64,000 nt of DNA from NCBI GenBank assembly GCA_902798965.1, contig CADBYS010000002.1:62001-126000 (forward strand). The letters are read 5' to 3'. Each line of letters begins with the position of its first letter. The stretch's first letter is position 1. The notes under the pieces are model-generated. The model saw nothing but the letters and a program-made list of their open reading frames with translations, had not been told where the DNA came from and made no database searches. This document shows positions 34,302 through 42,197 of the stretch, one piece after another. This stretch comes from an uncultured Bacteroidales bacterium. Its GTDB lineage: Bacteria > Bacteroidota > Bacteroidia > Bacteroidales > Paludibacteraceae. A program made the translations under genes and the position numbers.

Positions 34302-35690
34302 ATGCCAACATTCTCGGAAACAGAGTCATTGTGGCGCTGGTTAGTCGCCTTGGTGGATTTGATAGCCATCTACCTTCTCTATTGGGGGGGCATGGTTATT
34401 GGCATGATACCCATGATTCCGGGGTGGTATGTGTGGCTGGGTATCTGTTATATTGTGGTGTTTGTGTTCTACCCGCCTATGGCGCACCTGCCCTTAGCAA
34501 AGGCGGCTCATGTCGCCACACATTCCTTGTGGAGTTCGATAGCGTTGTATGGCTTGTACGCATTGGCAATCTTAGCAGCGCGCGTATCGCAACCTATTGA
34601 ACACCTCTGGTATCTGCCTGTTTTGTGGTTGGCATTGGCTTTGGTGCTTTTCGGCAGTCGTATGTTGGCGCGTGGTATCATCCGCCGCTTCCGCACTTTC
34701 GGTATCAGTAACCGCCGTGTGCTGTTTGTAGGTGCAGGACATAACTTGCGCTACTTGTACGACGAGTTGGCGCAGAACCCAACCACAGGTTTCCGCGTGA
34801 AAGGATACTTCGACGAAAGCACACAGAACCAGTTCACGGATACTCTGCCGCGTTTGGGCGGCTTGGCAGATATCGAGCCGTACTTGAAGAAGCAGCCTGT
34901 AGATATTGTGTTCTGTAATCTCACAAGCCGGCATAACAAGGAGATTCTGGAACTGATGAACTATTGCGAGAACCACCTCATCCGTTTCTACTCCGTGCCG
35001 AATGTGCGTAACTACGTACATCATGTCATGCAGGTAGAGATGGTGGGTAACATGCCGGTACTCTCGCTTCGTGAGGAGCCGTTGAATCAGCCGATGAACA
35101 AGATTGTGAAGCGCGCGTTTGATATCGTATTCTCGCTCTTGTTCTTGTGTACGCTCTTCCCGTTCATCTTCCTGTTCTGCGCTATTGGCATCAAACTATC
35201 GAGCAAAGGACCGATATTTTTCAAGCAGAAGCGAAACGGTATCCGCGGCGAGGAGTTCACTTGTTACAAGTTCCGCTCCATGCATATCAATGCTGAGGCG
35301 GATACCTTGCAAGCCACAAAGAACGACCCGCGTAAGTTCCCGTTCGGCGACTTCATTCGCCGCACGAATCTTGATGAGACACCGCAGTTTATCAACGTGC
35401 TACGAGGAGAGATGTCTGTAGTCGGTCCCCGCCCGCACATGCTTAAGCATACCGAGGAATATTCACAATTGGTGGATAAATATATGGTTCGCCATTGGGC
35501 AAAGCCGGGTATTACAGGATGGGCGCAGGTGAATGGCGCACGAGGCGAGACGGAACACTTGTGGCAGATGGAGGAACGCATCCAGAAGGATGTGTGGTAC
35601 ATCGAGAATTATAGTTTCATGTTGGATATGCAAATCATCATCCTAACGATTAAGACCATCCTCCAGCATGATGACGAACATGCATACTAA
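34302..35690 (+). CDS. Undecaprenyl-phosphate sugar-1-phosphate transferase (initiating enzyme, WcaJ-like)
   Basis: This enzyme loads the first sugar-1-phosphate onto undecaprenyl phosphate and starts repeat-unit assembly at the inner membrane. The 462-residue product has four N-terminal membrane helices (about 10-125), a Rossmann-like CoA-binding-type domain (about 135-245, RVLFVGAGHNLR) and a C-terminal bacterial sugar transferase domain from about 269 (KRAFDIVFSLLFLC, KQKRNGIRGEEFTCYKFRSM, RRTNLDETPQFINVL, MSVVGPRPH, KPGITGWAQVNGARGE). The sugar cannot be told from sequence; glucose or galactose is usual for WcaJ types. Structured units flank it on both sides. Confidence 0.95.
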   Translation: MPTFSETESLWRWLVALVDLIAIYLLYWGGMVIGMIPMIPGWYVWLGICYIVVFVFYPPMAHLPLAKAAHVATHSLWSSIALYGLYALAILAARVSQPIEHLWYLPVLWLALALVLFGSRMLARGIIRRFRTFGISNRRVLFVGAGHNLRYLYDELAQNPTTGFRVKGYFDESTQNQFTDTLPRLGGLADIEPYLKKQPVDIVFCNLTSRHNKEILELMNYCENHLIRFYSVPNVRNYVHHVMQVEMVGNMPVLSLREEPLNQPMNKIVKRAFDIVFSLLFLCTLFPFIFLFCAIGIKLSSKGPIFFKQKRNGIRGEEFTCYKFRSMHINAEADTLQATKNDPRKFPFGDFIRRTNLDETPQFINVLRGEMSVVGPRPHMLKHTEEYSQLVDKYMVRHWAKPGITGWAQVNGARGETEHLWQMEERIQKDVWYIENYSFMLDMQIIILTIKTILQHDDEHAY

Positions 35691-35736
35691 TGTTAATGTT
35701 TCCTGCAAGGGAACAAGCGAACATTGAGGTATTTAC

Positions 35737-36172
35737 GAAACTAAACATATATAAACACTGCTTGTGTGTTTGCCATGCTGCGCATGTGAATCTTAGCTTG
35801 CTAAGGTACTTATTCAAGCGAGCTTGATAACTACCTGATCAATCTAATCTTCACCTCTTCGAGGCGCAAAACCACAAGCAGCGATAAACATAAATAAACG
35901 CATTGATCAATCCATTGGATTTGTTTAATTTGGTTAATTTGTGAACCTAAAAAGATTCATTGGAGTTGATGGTTGTTGTGGGATGTTGTTGACCGAAAAA
36001 TGATCATTGAAATTTATTTATGTTTATATCTTATGTTGTCTGTTACTCGGAGAGTATGGATTTGGCGGATAAGGCTATCGTTAAGTCACACTTAAACGAG
36101 AAACTTATATGACGAAGACATAAGTCCGGAACGGACAACAGACAATATGAGTGTTTATTTAGGTTTATTTTC
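35737..36172. repeat. Structured repeat unit 1 (arms A1 and B1), no ORF
   Basis: Arm A1 (35737-35899) is closed by CTGCTTGTG/CACAAGCAG (35758-35766, 35873-35881). It contains the hairpins CATGC-TGC-GCATG, CTTAG-CTTG-CTAAG, TCAAG-CGAG-CTTGA nested in AGGTA/TACCT, and CCTC-TTC-GAGG. Arm B1 (36013-36172, 160 bp) contains GTCCG-GAA-CGGAC and TTGTCTGTT/AACAGACAA. The outer inverted repeat (35737-35758 against 36151-36172) matches at 19 of 22 positions. The inner repeat pairs ATAAACATAAATAAA with TTTATTTATGTTTAT. The 113-bp spacer is non-coding. Confidence 0.85.
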
Positions 36173-36264
36173 ATAAATCTTCAATAATAATTACAAAAAA
36201 TATCCTTTGTATTCAATAGGCTAAGTTGTTGGCTGTGAATGCAGTAGTAGATGAATCGATTAGG

Positions 36265-36927
36265 ATGGCAGCAGGGCTGCCGGAGACTCTTGGTTCGCAG
36301 ATGAACGAAGCGGGGGTGTCCCTAAACTATGTCCTTAGCCCAAGTTTCGTGGAGCCTGAAGACTACCATTGGTTTGTGCTGCGTGTGCCCTATGGCAAGG
36401 AGCGCGAAGTGGCTGCTACTATCCAGTCGCCTACGCTGCTCACGTACGCGCCTACGCAAACCGTTGCGCGCGTGAAGAACGGCAAACGTGTGTTCGAGCA
36501 GCAATCCGCATTGCCGAATATGTTTTTTGCATACGCGCGCGAAAATGACTTGCAGTACTTGCACGAGCGTCCGATTGCTTTCCCCGAGCACCCGTCGTGG
36601 ACTCCCGGGCAGCTGAATTTTATGTACGATCATACCCGAAAAAATGAGATGGGATATGATAGGAAGATGACGGTTCCCTTTGATCAGATGCTCAGTTTTA
36701 TCCGCGTCACCATGCAGGACGATGAGCATGTACGCGTCTATCTTAACGATGCCTTCTCAGCCAAGCAGGGCGATTATGTCGAAGTCATCGAAGGCAAGTT
36801 CGCCGGTGTCCGTGGCCGCGTTGCCCGCTTGCACGGACAAACATGTGTCCTCGTCAACCTTGAAGGCATCTGCATTGCCTCAACAGCTTATGTCCCCAAA
36901 GCATTTCTAAAGAAGATTCATGCGTAA
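36265..36927 (+). CDS. UpxY-like transcription antiterminator (NusG family)
   Basis: The start at the ATG at 36265 gives 220 residues; TTG codons at 36226 and 36229 would add 12-13. The NusG N-terminal domain (about 28-115) begins DYHWFVLRVPYGKEREVAA. A KOW motif lies at about 168-200 (GDYVEVIEGKFAGVRGRVAR). UpxY proteins in Bacteroides act on the transcript of their own polysaccharide operon to prevent early termination. Those genes usually lead the operon, whereas here the gene sits after the initiating transferase. Structured unit 1 ends 54 bases before the TTG start and could be part of its target leader, though this is speculative. Confidence 0.88.
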   Translation: MAAGLPETLGSQMNEAGVSLNYVLSPSFVEPEDYHWFVLRVPYGKEREVAATIQSPTLLTYAPTQTVARVKNGKRVFEQQSALPNMFFAYARENDLQYLHERPIAFPEHPSWTPGQLNFMYDHTRKNEMGYDRKMTVPFDQMLSFIRVTMQDDEHVRVYLNDAFSAKQGDYVEVIEGKFAGVRGRVARLHGQTCVLVNLEGICIASTAYVPKAFLKKIHA

Positions 36928-36937
36928 GGGGCTATCT

Positions 36938-37760
36938 GAAAATAAACATAAATCAACACTGCTTGTATGGTTTTATGTATTTCATACATTAAGACTTAGT
37001 TTGCTAAGGTGCTCTTTCAAGTAAACTTGACGATCACCTTATCAACCTAATCTTTGCCATTAATGACAAAACCATACAAGCAGCGATAAACATAAATAAA
37101 CCTTCAATGCAATTTTCACTTAGACGAATAGTTGATGAGCATCCTGAATTGTTAAAGGAGTTGAAGCAGCGGTGTTATGCAGTGAATGGTTGTTGTGCTA
37201 CTGTACATAAGGAACTTGGCTCATTCTTAAATGAGTATATTTATCAAGACGCCTTGCAAATATTGTTTGAAGAACAGCAGATTCCTAATATTCGAGAATA
37301 TTATTTCAGTATAGATTACCACGGGAAACGAATAGAACATAAACACTATATTGATTTCTTGGTGGATGATAGTATAATTGTGGAGTGTAAGGCAGTTGAA
37401 AAACTATGTATAGAGCATCGCCAACAATTGTGGAATTACATGCGACTAACCAAAAAACCGATTGGAATCCTATATAATTTCGCTCCTATCAAAGATCAAT
37501 CAGAGCATTACTATTTGGATTCCGCAGGTACTATGTACATGTTTTAATTTGACTAAACATTAAAACATTATAAATATCCTTCATATTTGGTTCATTGAAT
37601 TTTATTTATGTTTATATCTGATGTTGTCTGTTACTTGGAGAGTTGTGGATTTGGCTGGTACGGCAGTCATCAAGTTCACTTGAATGAGTGACGTAGCAGA
37701 CAAAGGCGCAAGTCCGAAACGGACTAAAGACAATATCAGGGTTTATTTAGGTTTATTTTC
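36938..37760. repeat. Structured repeat unit 2 (arms A2 and B2) carrying the GxxExxY ORF
   Basis: Arm A2 (36938-37101) is closed by a perfect 16-bp stem, CTGCTTGTATGGTTTT/AAAACCATACAAGCAG (36959-36974, 37068-37083). Its hairpins match those of A1 in position but with compensatory changes: ATGTAT-TTC-ATACAT, CTTAG-TTTG-CTAAG, TCAAG-TAAA-CTTGA inside AGGTG/CACCT, and CAT-TA-ATG. Arm B2 (37601-37760) is 160 bp, as is B1, and holds AGTCCG-AAA-CGGACT. The outer repeat (36938-36959 against 37739-37760) matches at 19/22. The inner repeat (37086-37100 against 37601-37615) is 15/15. The ORF at 37107 starts just inside the inner repeat. Confidence 0.85.
37107..37547 (+). CDS. GxxExxY-family protein with PD-(D/E)XK nuclease motif
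   Basis: The 146-residue product matches the GxxExxY family (PDDEXK_3-like). ATVHKELGSFLNEYIYQDAL aligns with the family's motif region, although the leading Gly is shifted or replaced. YIDFLVDDSIIVECKAVEKL supplies the Asp and the E-x-K of a PD-(D/E)XK fold, so nuclease activity is possible. No cellular role is established for the family, to my knowledge. Its reading frame fills the space between the inner inverted repeats of structured unit 2, which implies that it travels with that element. It is not expected to take part in polysaccharide synthesis. Confidence 0.85.
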   Translation: MQFSLRRIVDEHPELLKELKQRCYAVNGCCATVHKELGSFLNEYIYQDALQILFEEQQIPNIREYYFSIDYHGKRIEHKHYIDFLVDDSIIVECKAVEKLCIEHRQQLWNYMRLTKKPIGILYNFAPIKDQSEHYYLDSAGTMYMF

Positions 37761-37789
37761 ATAAAATCTACTTCGAAAAATCTATCATT

Positions 37790-38917
37790 ATGAATAAAAA
37801 CATTGCATTAATTACCGGCGTTACTGGTCAGGATGGATCGTATCTGAGTGAGTTCTTGTTAGAAAAGGGATACGAAGTTCATGGAATAATCAGGAGATCA
37901 TCGGTTGATTTCCGCGAGCGCATAGCGCACCTGGAAGGTCAGCCGCATTTCCATTTGCATTATGCGGATATGTCGGACTCCATGTCTCTCGTCAAACTTG
38001 TCGGTCAAGTACAGCCGACGGAGATCTATAACCTCGCAGCACAAAGCCATGTGCAGGTCAGTTTCGATGCTCCCGAGTTCACCGCGGATGTGGATGCGGT
38101 AGGCGTATTGCGCATACTCGAAGCCGTTCGCACCAACCATCTGGAGAAAACCTGCAAGATCTATCAGGCATCAACATCGGAGTTGTATGGTAAGGTAGAG
38201 GAAGTGCCTCAGAATGAGAACACTCCGTTCCATCCGTATAGTCCATATGCCGTGGCTAAGTTGTACGGTTTCTGGATCGTGAAGGAGTACCGCGAGGCCT
38301 ATGGTATGTTCTGCTGCTCGGGTATCTTGTTTAACCATGAGAGCGAGCGTCGTGGAGAAACGTTCGTAACGCGTAAGATAACTCTCGCTGCTGCACGTAT
38401 CGCCCAAGGCAAGCAGAAACAACTCTTTCTCGGCAACCTTGATAGCCTCCGTGACTGGGGTTATGCCAAGGATTATGTCGAGTGCATGTGGCTAATACTT
38501 CAGCACAAGACTCCTGAAGATTTCGTGATCGCCACTGGCGTGCAACACACTGTACGTGAGTTCGCTACGCTCGCATTCCAACATGCCGGCATCACGCTTT
38601 GTTGGCAGGGCGAAGGCATCAACGAGGTAGGTATATGCGAAGCTGCTACCGACGCCGTCAAACTCCATGCCGGCGAAGATATCATCGGTAAGACGCTTGT
38701 GGCAGTCAGCGAAGATTTCTATCGTCCGACGGATGTGGTTAACCTTTGGGGGGATCCGACGAAGGCGCGTGCTGAACTCGGTTGGAATCCTCAATCCACC
38801 ACCTTCGAGCAATTGGTTGAGCTTATGGTCAAGAGTGATATGCAGAAGGTTGCCGCCGATGCCATCCGCGAACACGTCAACCTCGCCGAATACCTCGAAA
38901 AAGGCCTAGTTAAATAA
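37790..38917 (+). CDS. gmd: GDP-mannose 4,6-dehydratase
   Basis: Gmd converts GDP-D-mannose to GDP-4-keto-6-deoxy-D-mannose, the first step to GDP-L-fucose. The 375-residue product of the extended SDR family shows the NAD(P)-binding GVTGQDG (10-16), the catalytic YSPYAVAK and the Thr/Ser-Glu of [24 protein letters not shown] and [14 protein letters not shown] are diagnostic for Gmd. It is followed by fcl, so the locus makes its own GDP-fucose. The start lies 30 bases after structured unit 2. Confidence 0.98.
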   Translation: MNKNIALITGVTGQDGSYLSEFLLEKGYEVHGIIRRSSVDFRERIAHLEGQPHFHLHYADMSDSMSLVKLVGQVQPTEIYNLAAQSHVQVSFDAPEFTADVDAVGVLRILEAVRTNHLEKTCKIYQASTSELYGKVEEVPQNENTPFHPYSPYAVAKLYGFWIVKEYREAYGMFCCSGILFNHESERRGETFVTRKITLAAARIAQGKQKQLFLGNLDSLRDWGYAKDYVECMWLILQHKTPEDFVIATGVQHTVREFATLAFQHAGITLCWQGEGINEVGICEAATDAVKLHAGEDIIGKTLVAVSEDFYRPTDVVNLWGDPTKARAELGWNPQSTTFEQLVELMVKSDMQKVAADAIREHVNLAEYLEKGLVK

Positions 38918-38965
38918 TTTTGGATATTTTTGGGGAATATTTGACTAAATAAATCCGTTACATTC

Positions 38966-38989
38966 GTTTAATTCGCTTAATTCGTGAAC
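38966..38989. repeat. Third copy of a 24-bp intergenic motif
   Basis: The consensus is GTTTAATTnG, then sTTAATTnGTGAAC. Copies lie at 34005-34028 (inside unit 0), 35923-35946 (inside unit 1) and here between gmd and fcl, where no hairpin arms are visible. Confidence 0.7.
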
Positions 38990-39055
38990 CTATTAAGCTC
39001 AATGTAGTAGTTTTAAATTGTCTTTAATAGTTGACTGGAAATAAATCTCATTTAT

Positions 39056-40261
39056 ATGTTAGATAAATCCACCAAGATATATGTTGCCGGCCATCGTGGC
39101 CTCGTAGGTTCAGCCATCTGGAATAACCTCTGGCAGCGCGGGTATCATAACCTCATTGGTCGTTCGCACGCCGAACTCGACCTCACCAACCAAGCAGCTG
39201 TGCGTCAGTTTTTTGACGAGGAAAAGCCCGAGGCCGTAGTTCTTGCTGCGGCTTTTGTGGGTGGCATCATGGCCAACAGCCTGTACCGTGCTGACTTCAT
39301 CATGAAGAACATGCAGATCCAATGCAATGTGATTGAGGAAGCCTACAAGCACGGCGTGCAACGATTGTTGTTCCTTGGCTCGACCTGCATCTACCCGAAG
39401 AACGCGCCGCAACCGATGAAGGAGGATTGCCTGCTCACTTCGCCGCTGGAATATACCAACGAGGAGTACGCCATCGCCAAGATTGCCGGACTCAAGATGT
39501 GCGAGAGCTACAACCTGCAGTATGGCACGAACTATATCGCCGTAATGCCCACGAACCTCTATGGCCCGAACGACAATTTCCACTTGGAGAACTCGCATGT
39601 GATGCCTGCGATGATGCGCAAAATATATTTGTCAAAACTAATGGCAAATGGGCAATGGGAAATGATCCGTAAGGATCTCTCCATCCGTCCTGTTGGTGCG
39701 AACATCCGTGAGAACGGCGAAGTTGTCCGCTACGTCATAGACGGCAACTCTGATGAAGCAACCATCATCAAGGTGCTGGCTTTCTATGGCATCGAAGCCA
39801 ACAAAGTAACGCTTTGGGGCACAGGCAAACCGTTGCGCGAGTTCCTATGGAGTGAGGATATGGCGGATGCCAGCGTGCATATTTTGCTGAATGTTAACTT
39901 CTCTGATATCATAGGCATCGAGAAATACTCGCAAGTGCATTACGGTGTAGCCGCTGACGGCACTGTTGACCGTAACCATTCGACAGGACGTGGCGGAGCT
40001 ATTCCTTCGTTGGGTGAAATCCGCAATTGCCATATCAATGTCGGTACAGGCAAGGAACTGACTATCCGCGAACTCGCCGAACTGGTTGTCCGCACGGTTG
40101 GTTTCCAAGGCGAACTGCTCTTCGACTCCACCAAACCCGACGGCACAATGCGCAAACTCATAGATGTCAGCAAGTTGCATTCACTTGGTTGGACACACAA
40201 AGTTGAAATAGAAGATGGTGTACAACGCCTCTTTGATTGGTACAAGCAATCACTGTCATAA
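39056..40261 (+). CDS. fcl: GDP-L-fucose synthase
   Basis: Fcl (WcaG) epimerises and reduces GDP-4-keto-6-deoxymannose to GDP-L-fucose. The 401-residue product has the NADP-binding VAGHRGLVGSAIW, the Ser-Tyr-Lys set in LGSTCIYPKNAPQP and EEYAIAKIAGLKMCE, and NLYGPNDNFH. It is about 80 residues longer than the E. coli enzyme because of an insertion near residues 205-245 (IRENGEVVRYVIDGNSDEA), a form I associate with Bacteroidota. It is paired with gmd upstream. Confidence 0.97.
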   Translation: MLDKSTKIYVAGHRGLVGSAIWNNLWQRGYHNLIGRSHAELDLTNQAAVRQFFDEEKPEAVVLAAAFVGGIMANSLYRADFIMKNMQIQCNVIEEAYKHGVQRLLFLGSTCIYPKNAPQPMKEDCLLTSPLEYTNEEYAIAKIAGLKMCESYNLQYGTNYIAVMPTNLYGPNDNFHLENSHVMPAMMRKIYLSKLMANGQWEMIRKDLSIRPVGANIRENGEVVRYVIDGNSDEATIIKVLAFYGIEANKVTLWGTGKPLREFLWSEDMADASVHILLNVNFSDIIGIEKYSQVHYGVAADGTVDRNHSTGRGGAIPSLGEIRNCHINVGTGKELTIRELAELVVRTVGFQGELLFDSTKPDGTMRKLIDVSKLHSLGWTHKVEIEDGVQRLFDWYKQSLS

Positions 40262-40292
40262 TCCCTCTATTTAGCCGCCATTCATGGGCTAA

Positions 40293-40347
40293 ACACGACA
40301 ACGACACGACAACGACACGTAAACGACACGATAACGACACGTAAACG
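40293..40347. repeat. Intergenic array of five 11-bp units
   Basis: The units are ACACGACAACG twice, then ACACGTAAACG, ACACGATAACG and ACACGTAAACG. It has the same 11-bp period as the array at 12226 but an unrelated sequence. It lies between fcl and glf. Confidence 0.88.
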
Positions 40348-40384
40348 AGTGCCGGGAACAATATAAGAAAAAAGCGATAATACA

Positions 40385-41560
40385 ATGTCAAAAATGCAAA
40401 AATACGATTATCTGATTGTAGGTTCGGGACTGTTCGGAGCCACGTTCGCTTATCGTACAGCACAAGTAGGAAAGCGTTGTCTTGTTATTGACCGTCGTCC
40501 ACAACTCGGCGGCAATGTGTATTGCGAGGATGTGGAGGGGATACATGTGCATAAATATGGCGCGCATATCTTCCATACCAACGACAAGCAGGTATGGGAT
40601 TTCGTCAACTCGCTTGTGCCGTTCAACCGCTATACAAACTCGCCGGTTGCGAACTACAAGGGTAAGTTGTACAACTTGCCGTTCAATATGAACACGTTCT
40701 ATCAGATGTGGGGCGTGATTACTCCGGAAGAGGCGCAAGCGAAGATTGACGAGCAGAAGGCGGAGGCTGTTAAGGCTTTGAACGGACGCGAACCGCAGAA
40801 TTTGGAAGAGCAGGCATTGACCTTGGTGGGGAAAGATATTTATGAGAAGTTGATCAAGGGCTACACGGAGAAGCAATGGGGTAGAGCATGTACCGAACTT
40901 CCGGCGTTCATCATCCGTCGTTTGCCGGTACGGTTGGTGTACGACAACAACTACTTCAATGATGCCTATCAGGGAATACCTATTGGCGGGTATAACGTGC
41001 TGATTAATAAATTGCTCGAAAGAGCGGATTGCTTGACAAATATTGATTATTTTACTGCCAAACTCTCGGATATCCTCCCTGACTCACATGATGATCGACT
41101 CCTGAAAGAAGCATGGCGTGAGGTTGCCGATAAGATGGTGTTTACGGGTAAGATAGATCAGTTCTACGATTACCGCTTCGGGCAGCTCGCATATCGCACA
41201 GTTCGTTTTGAGCAAGAAACACTTGATACTCCAAACTATCAAGGTAATGCGGTAATCAATTACACCGAGCGTGAAGTGCCATATACCCGCATCATCGAGC
41301 ACAAGCATTTTGAGTCCTTCGGCGCAGCCGTTTATGACAACCCTCACACCGTCATCAGCCGCGAATACAGCACCGAATGGCAACCCGGCATGGAACCGTT
41401 CTATCCGGTGAATGACGAAAAGAATGCTACCATCTACAAACAATATAAGGAATTGGCTGATTCTGAGAATGACATCCTCTTCGGTGGTCGTCTTGCCGAA
41501 TATGCTTACTACGATATGGCGCCAGTGATTGCAAAGATTTTACAATTGACTATAAATTAG
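40385..41560 (+). CDS. glf: UDP-galactopyranose mutase
   Basis: Glf isomerises UDP-galactopyranose to UDP-galactofuranose with reduced FAD, providing galactofuranose for the polysaccharide. The 391-residue product has the FAD-binding YLIVGSGLFGATFA start, VIDRRPQLGGN, the HKYGAHIFHT motif, KGYTEKQWG and RVRF-like substrate segments (IGGYNVLINKLLE). ATG codons at 40385 and 40394 are both possible. The downstream neighbour is a broken Bro-N gene. Confidence 0.96.
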   Translation: MSKMQKYDYLIVGSGLFGATFAYRTAQVGKRCLVIDRRPQLGGNVYCEDVEGIHVHKYGAHIFHTNDKQVWDFVNSLVPFNRYTNSPVANYKGKLYNLPFNMNTFYQMWGVITPEEAQAKIDEQKAEAVKALNGREPQNLEEQALTLVGKDIYEKLIKGYTEKQWGRACTELPAFIIRRLPVRLVYDNNYFNDAYQGIPIGGYNVLINKLLERADCLTNIDYFTAKLSDILPDSHDDRLLKEAWREVADKMVFTGKIDQFYDYRFGQLAYRTVRFEQETLDTPNYQGNAVINYTEREVPYTRIIEHKHFESFGAAVYDNPHTVISREYSTEWQPGMEPFYPVNDEKNATIYKQYKELADSENDILFGGRLAEYAYYDMAPVIAKILQLTIN

Positions 41561-41576
41561 AGCAAGAGAAAGGTAG

Positions 41577-41837
41577 GGTACAAATTGTACCCCCCCTTCG
41601 ATATACGAAGCAATAATAACTAATTTACTGGCAAAAAAGATGGCAAACGAATCAATCATTAAATTATTTGAAGGAAAGAAAGTGCGTGTAGTATGGGATG
41701 AGGAGCAGGAAAAATACTACTTCGCAGTCCAAGATATAGTACAAGTGCTAACGGATAGTGCGGATATTAAACAGTATGTCAAGCGTTTGCGTTCGCGTGA
41801 TAAAGAGTTAGATTCCGTGTGGGGTACAATTTGTACC
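41577..41837. repeat. Pair of 15-bp palindrome-like sites in opposite orientation
   Basis: GGTACAAATTGTACC (41577-41591), upstream of the Bro-N remnant, and GGTACAATTTGTACC (41823-41837), inside it, are exact reverse complements. Each is nearly self-complementary, and both are followed by runs of C. They could be operator sites or a short inverted repeat of a former element. Confidence 0.6.
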
Positions 41838-42153
41838 CCCCACCAATTTGTATCAACAGATGGGAAAAAACATGCTGTGAATTGTTCGGATTTGCAAGGC
41901 ATTTTCCGAATTATCCAGTCGATTCCGTCGAAGAAAGCGGAGCTGGTAAAGCAGTGGTTGGCTGAGTTGGGACAGATGCGAATAGACCAGATGATTGATC
42001 CGGAGCTGACGTTCCAGATGGCTGCCTGAGACGATGGAGAAACGGCTGGGGCGTTCGGTAGTGTCGAAGGAACGTGCATCGGATTATATCCTGCCGGAGC
42101 AGCCGAAAAAGAATGTGGAGGAACTGCCATTTGAGGATGTAATCGAGGATTAG
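41640..42153 (+). pseudogene. Remnant of a Bro-N / antirepressor-like gene with internal deletion and frameshift
   Basis: The first part (41640-42029, 129 residues) is a Bro-N-like domain: KKVRVVWDEEQEKYYFAVQDIVQVLTDS, IQSIPSKKAELVKQWLAELG, ending MIDPELTFQMAA. Intact relatives continue for another 100-150 residues. After the stop, a different frame (42034-42153) reads MEKRLGRSVVSKERASDYIL and ends in an acidic tail. This looks like the conserved C-terminus of the same family. I therefore interpret the two ORFs as one gene that lost its middle and its frame. Such proteins are phage-type antirepressors or DinD-like factors; no function is expected here. Confidence 0.65.
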
Positions 42154-42197
42154 GAGCACCATTGGAGTTTAAGAAAAAACATCGATCCAAATTTAGT

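Noticed and set aside
35737..37760. Group II intron or retron as an explanation of the structured units
   Set aside because: There is no reverse transcriptase, no recognisable domain V hairpin and no GTGYG-type 5' end, and the units lie between genes rather than inside one.
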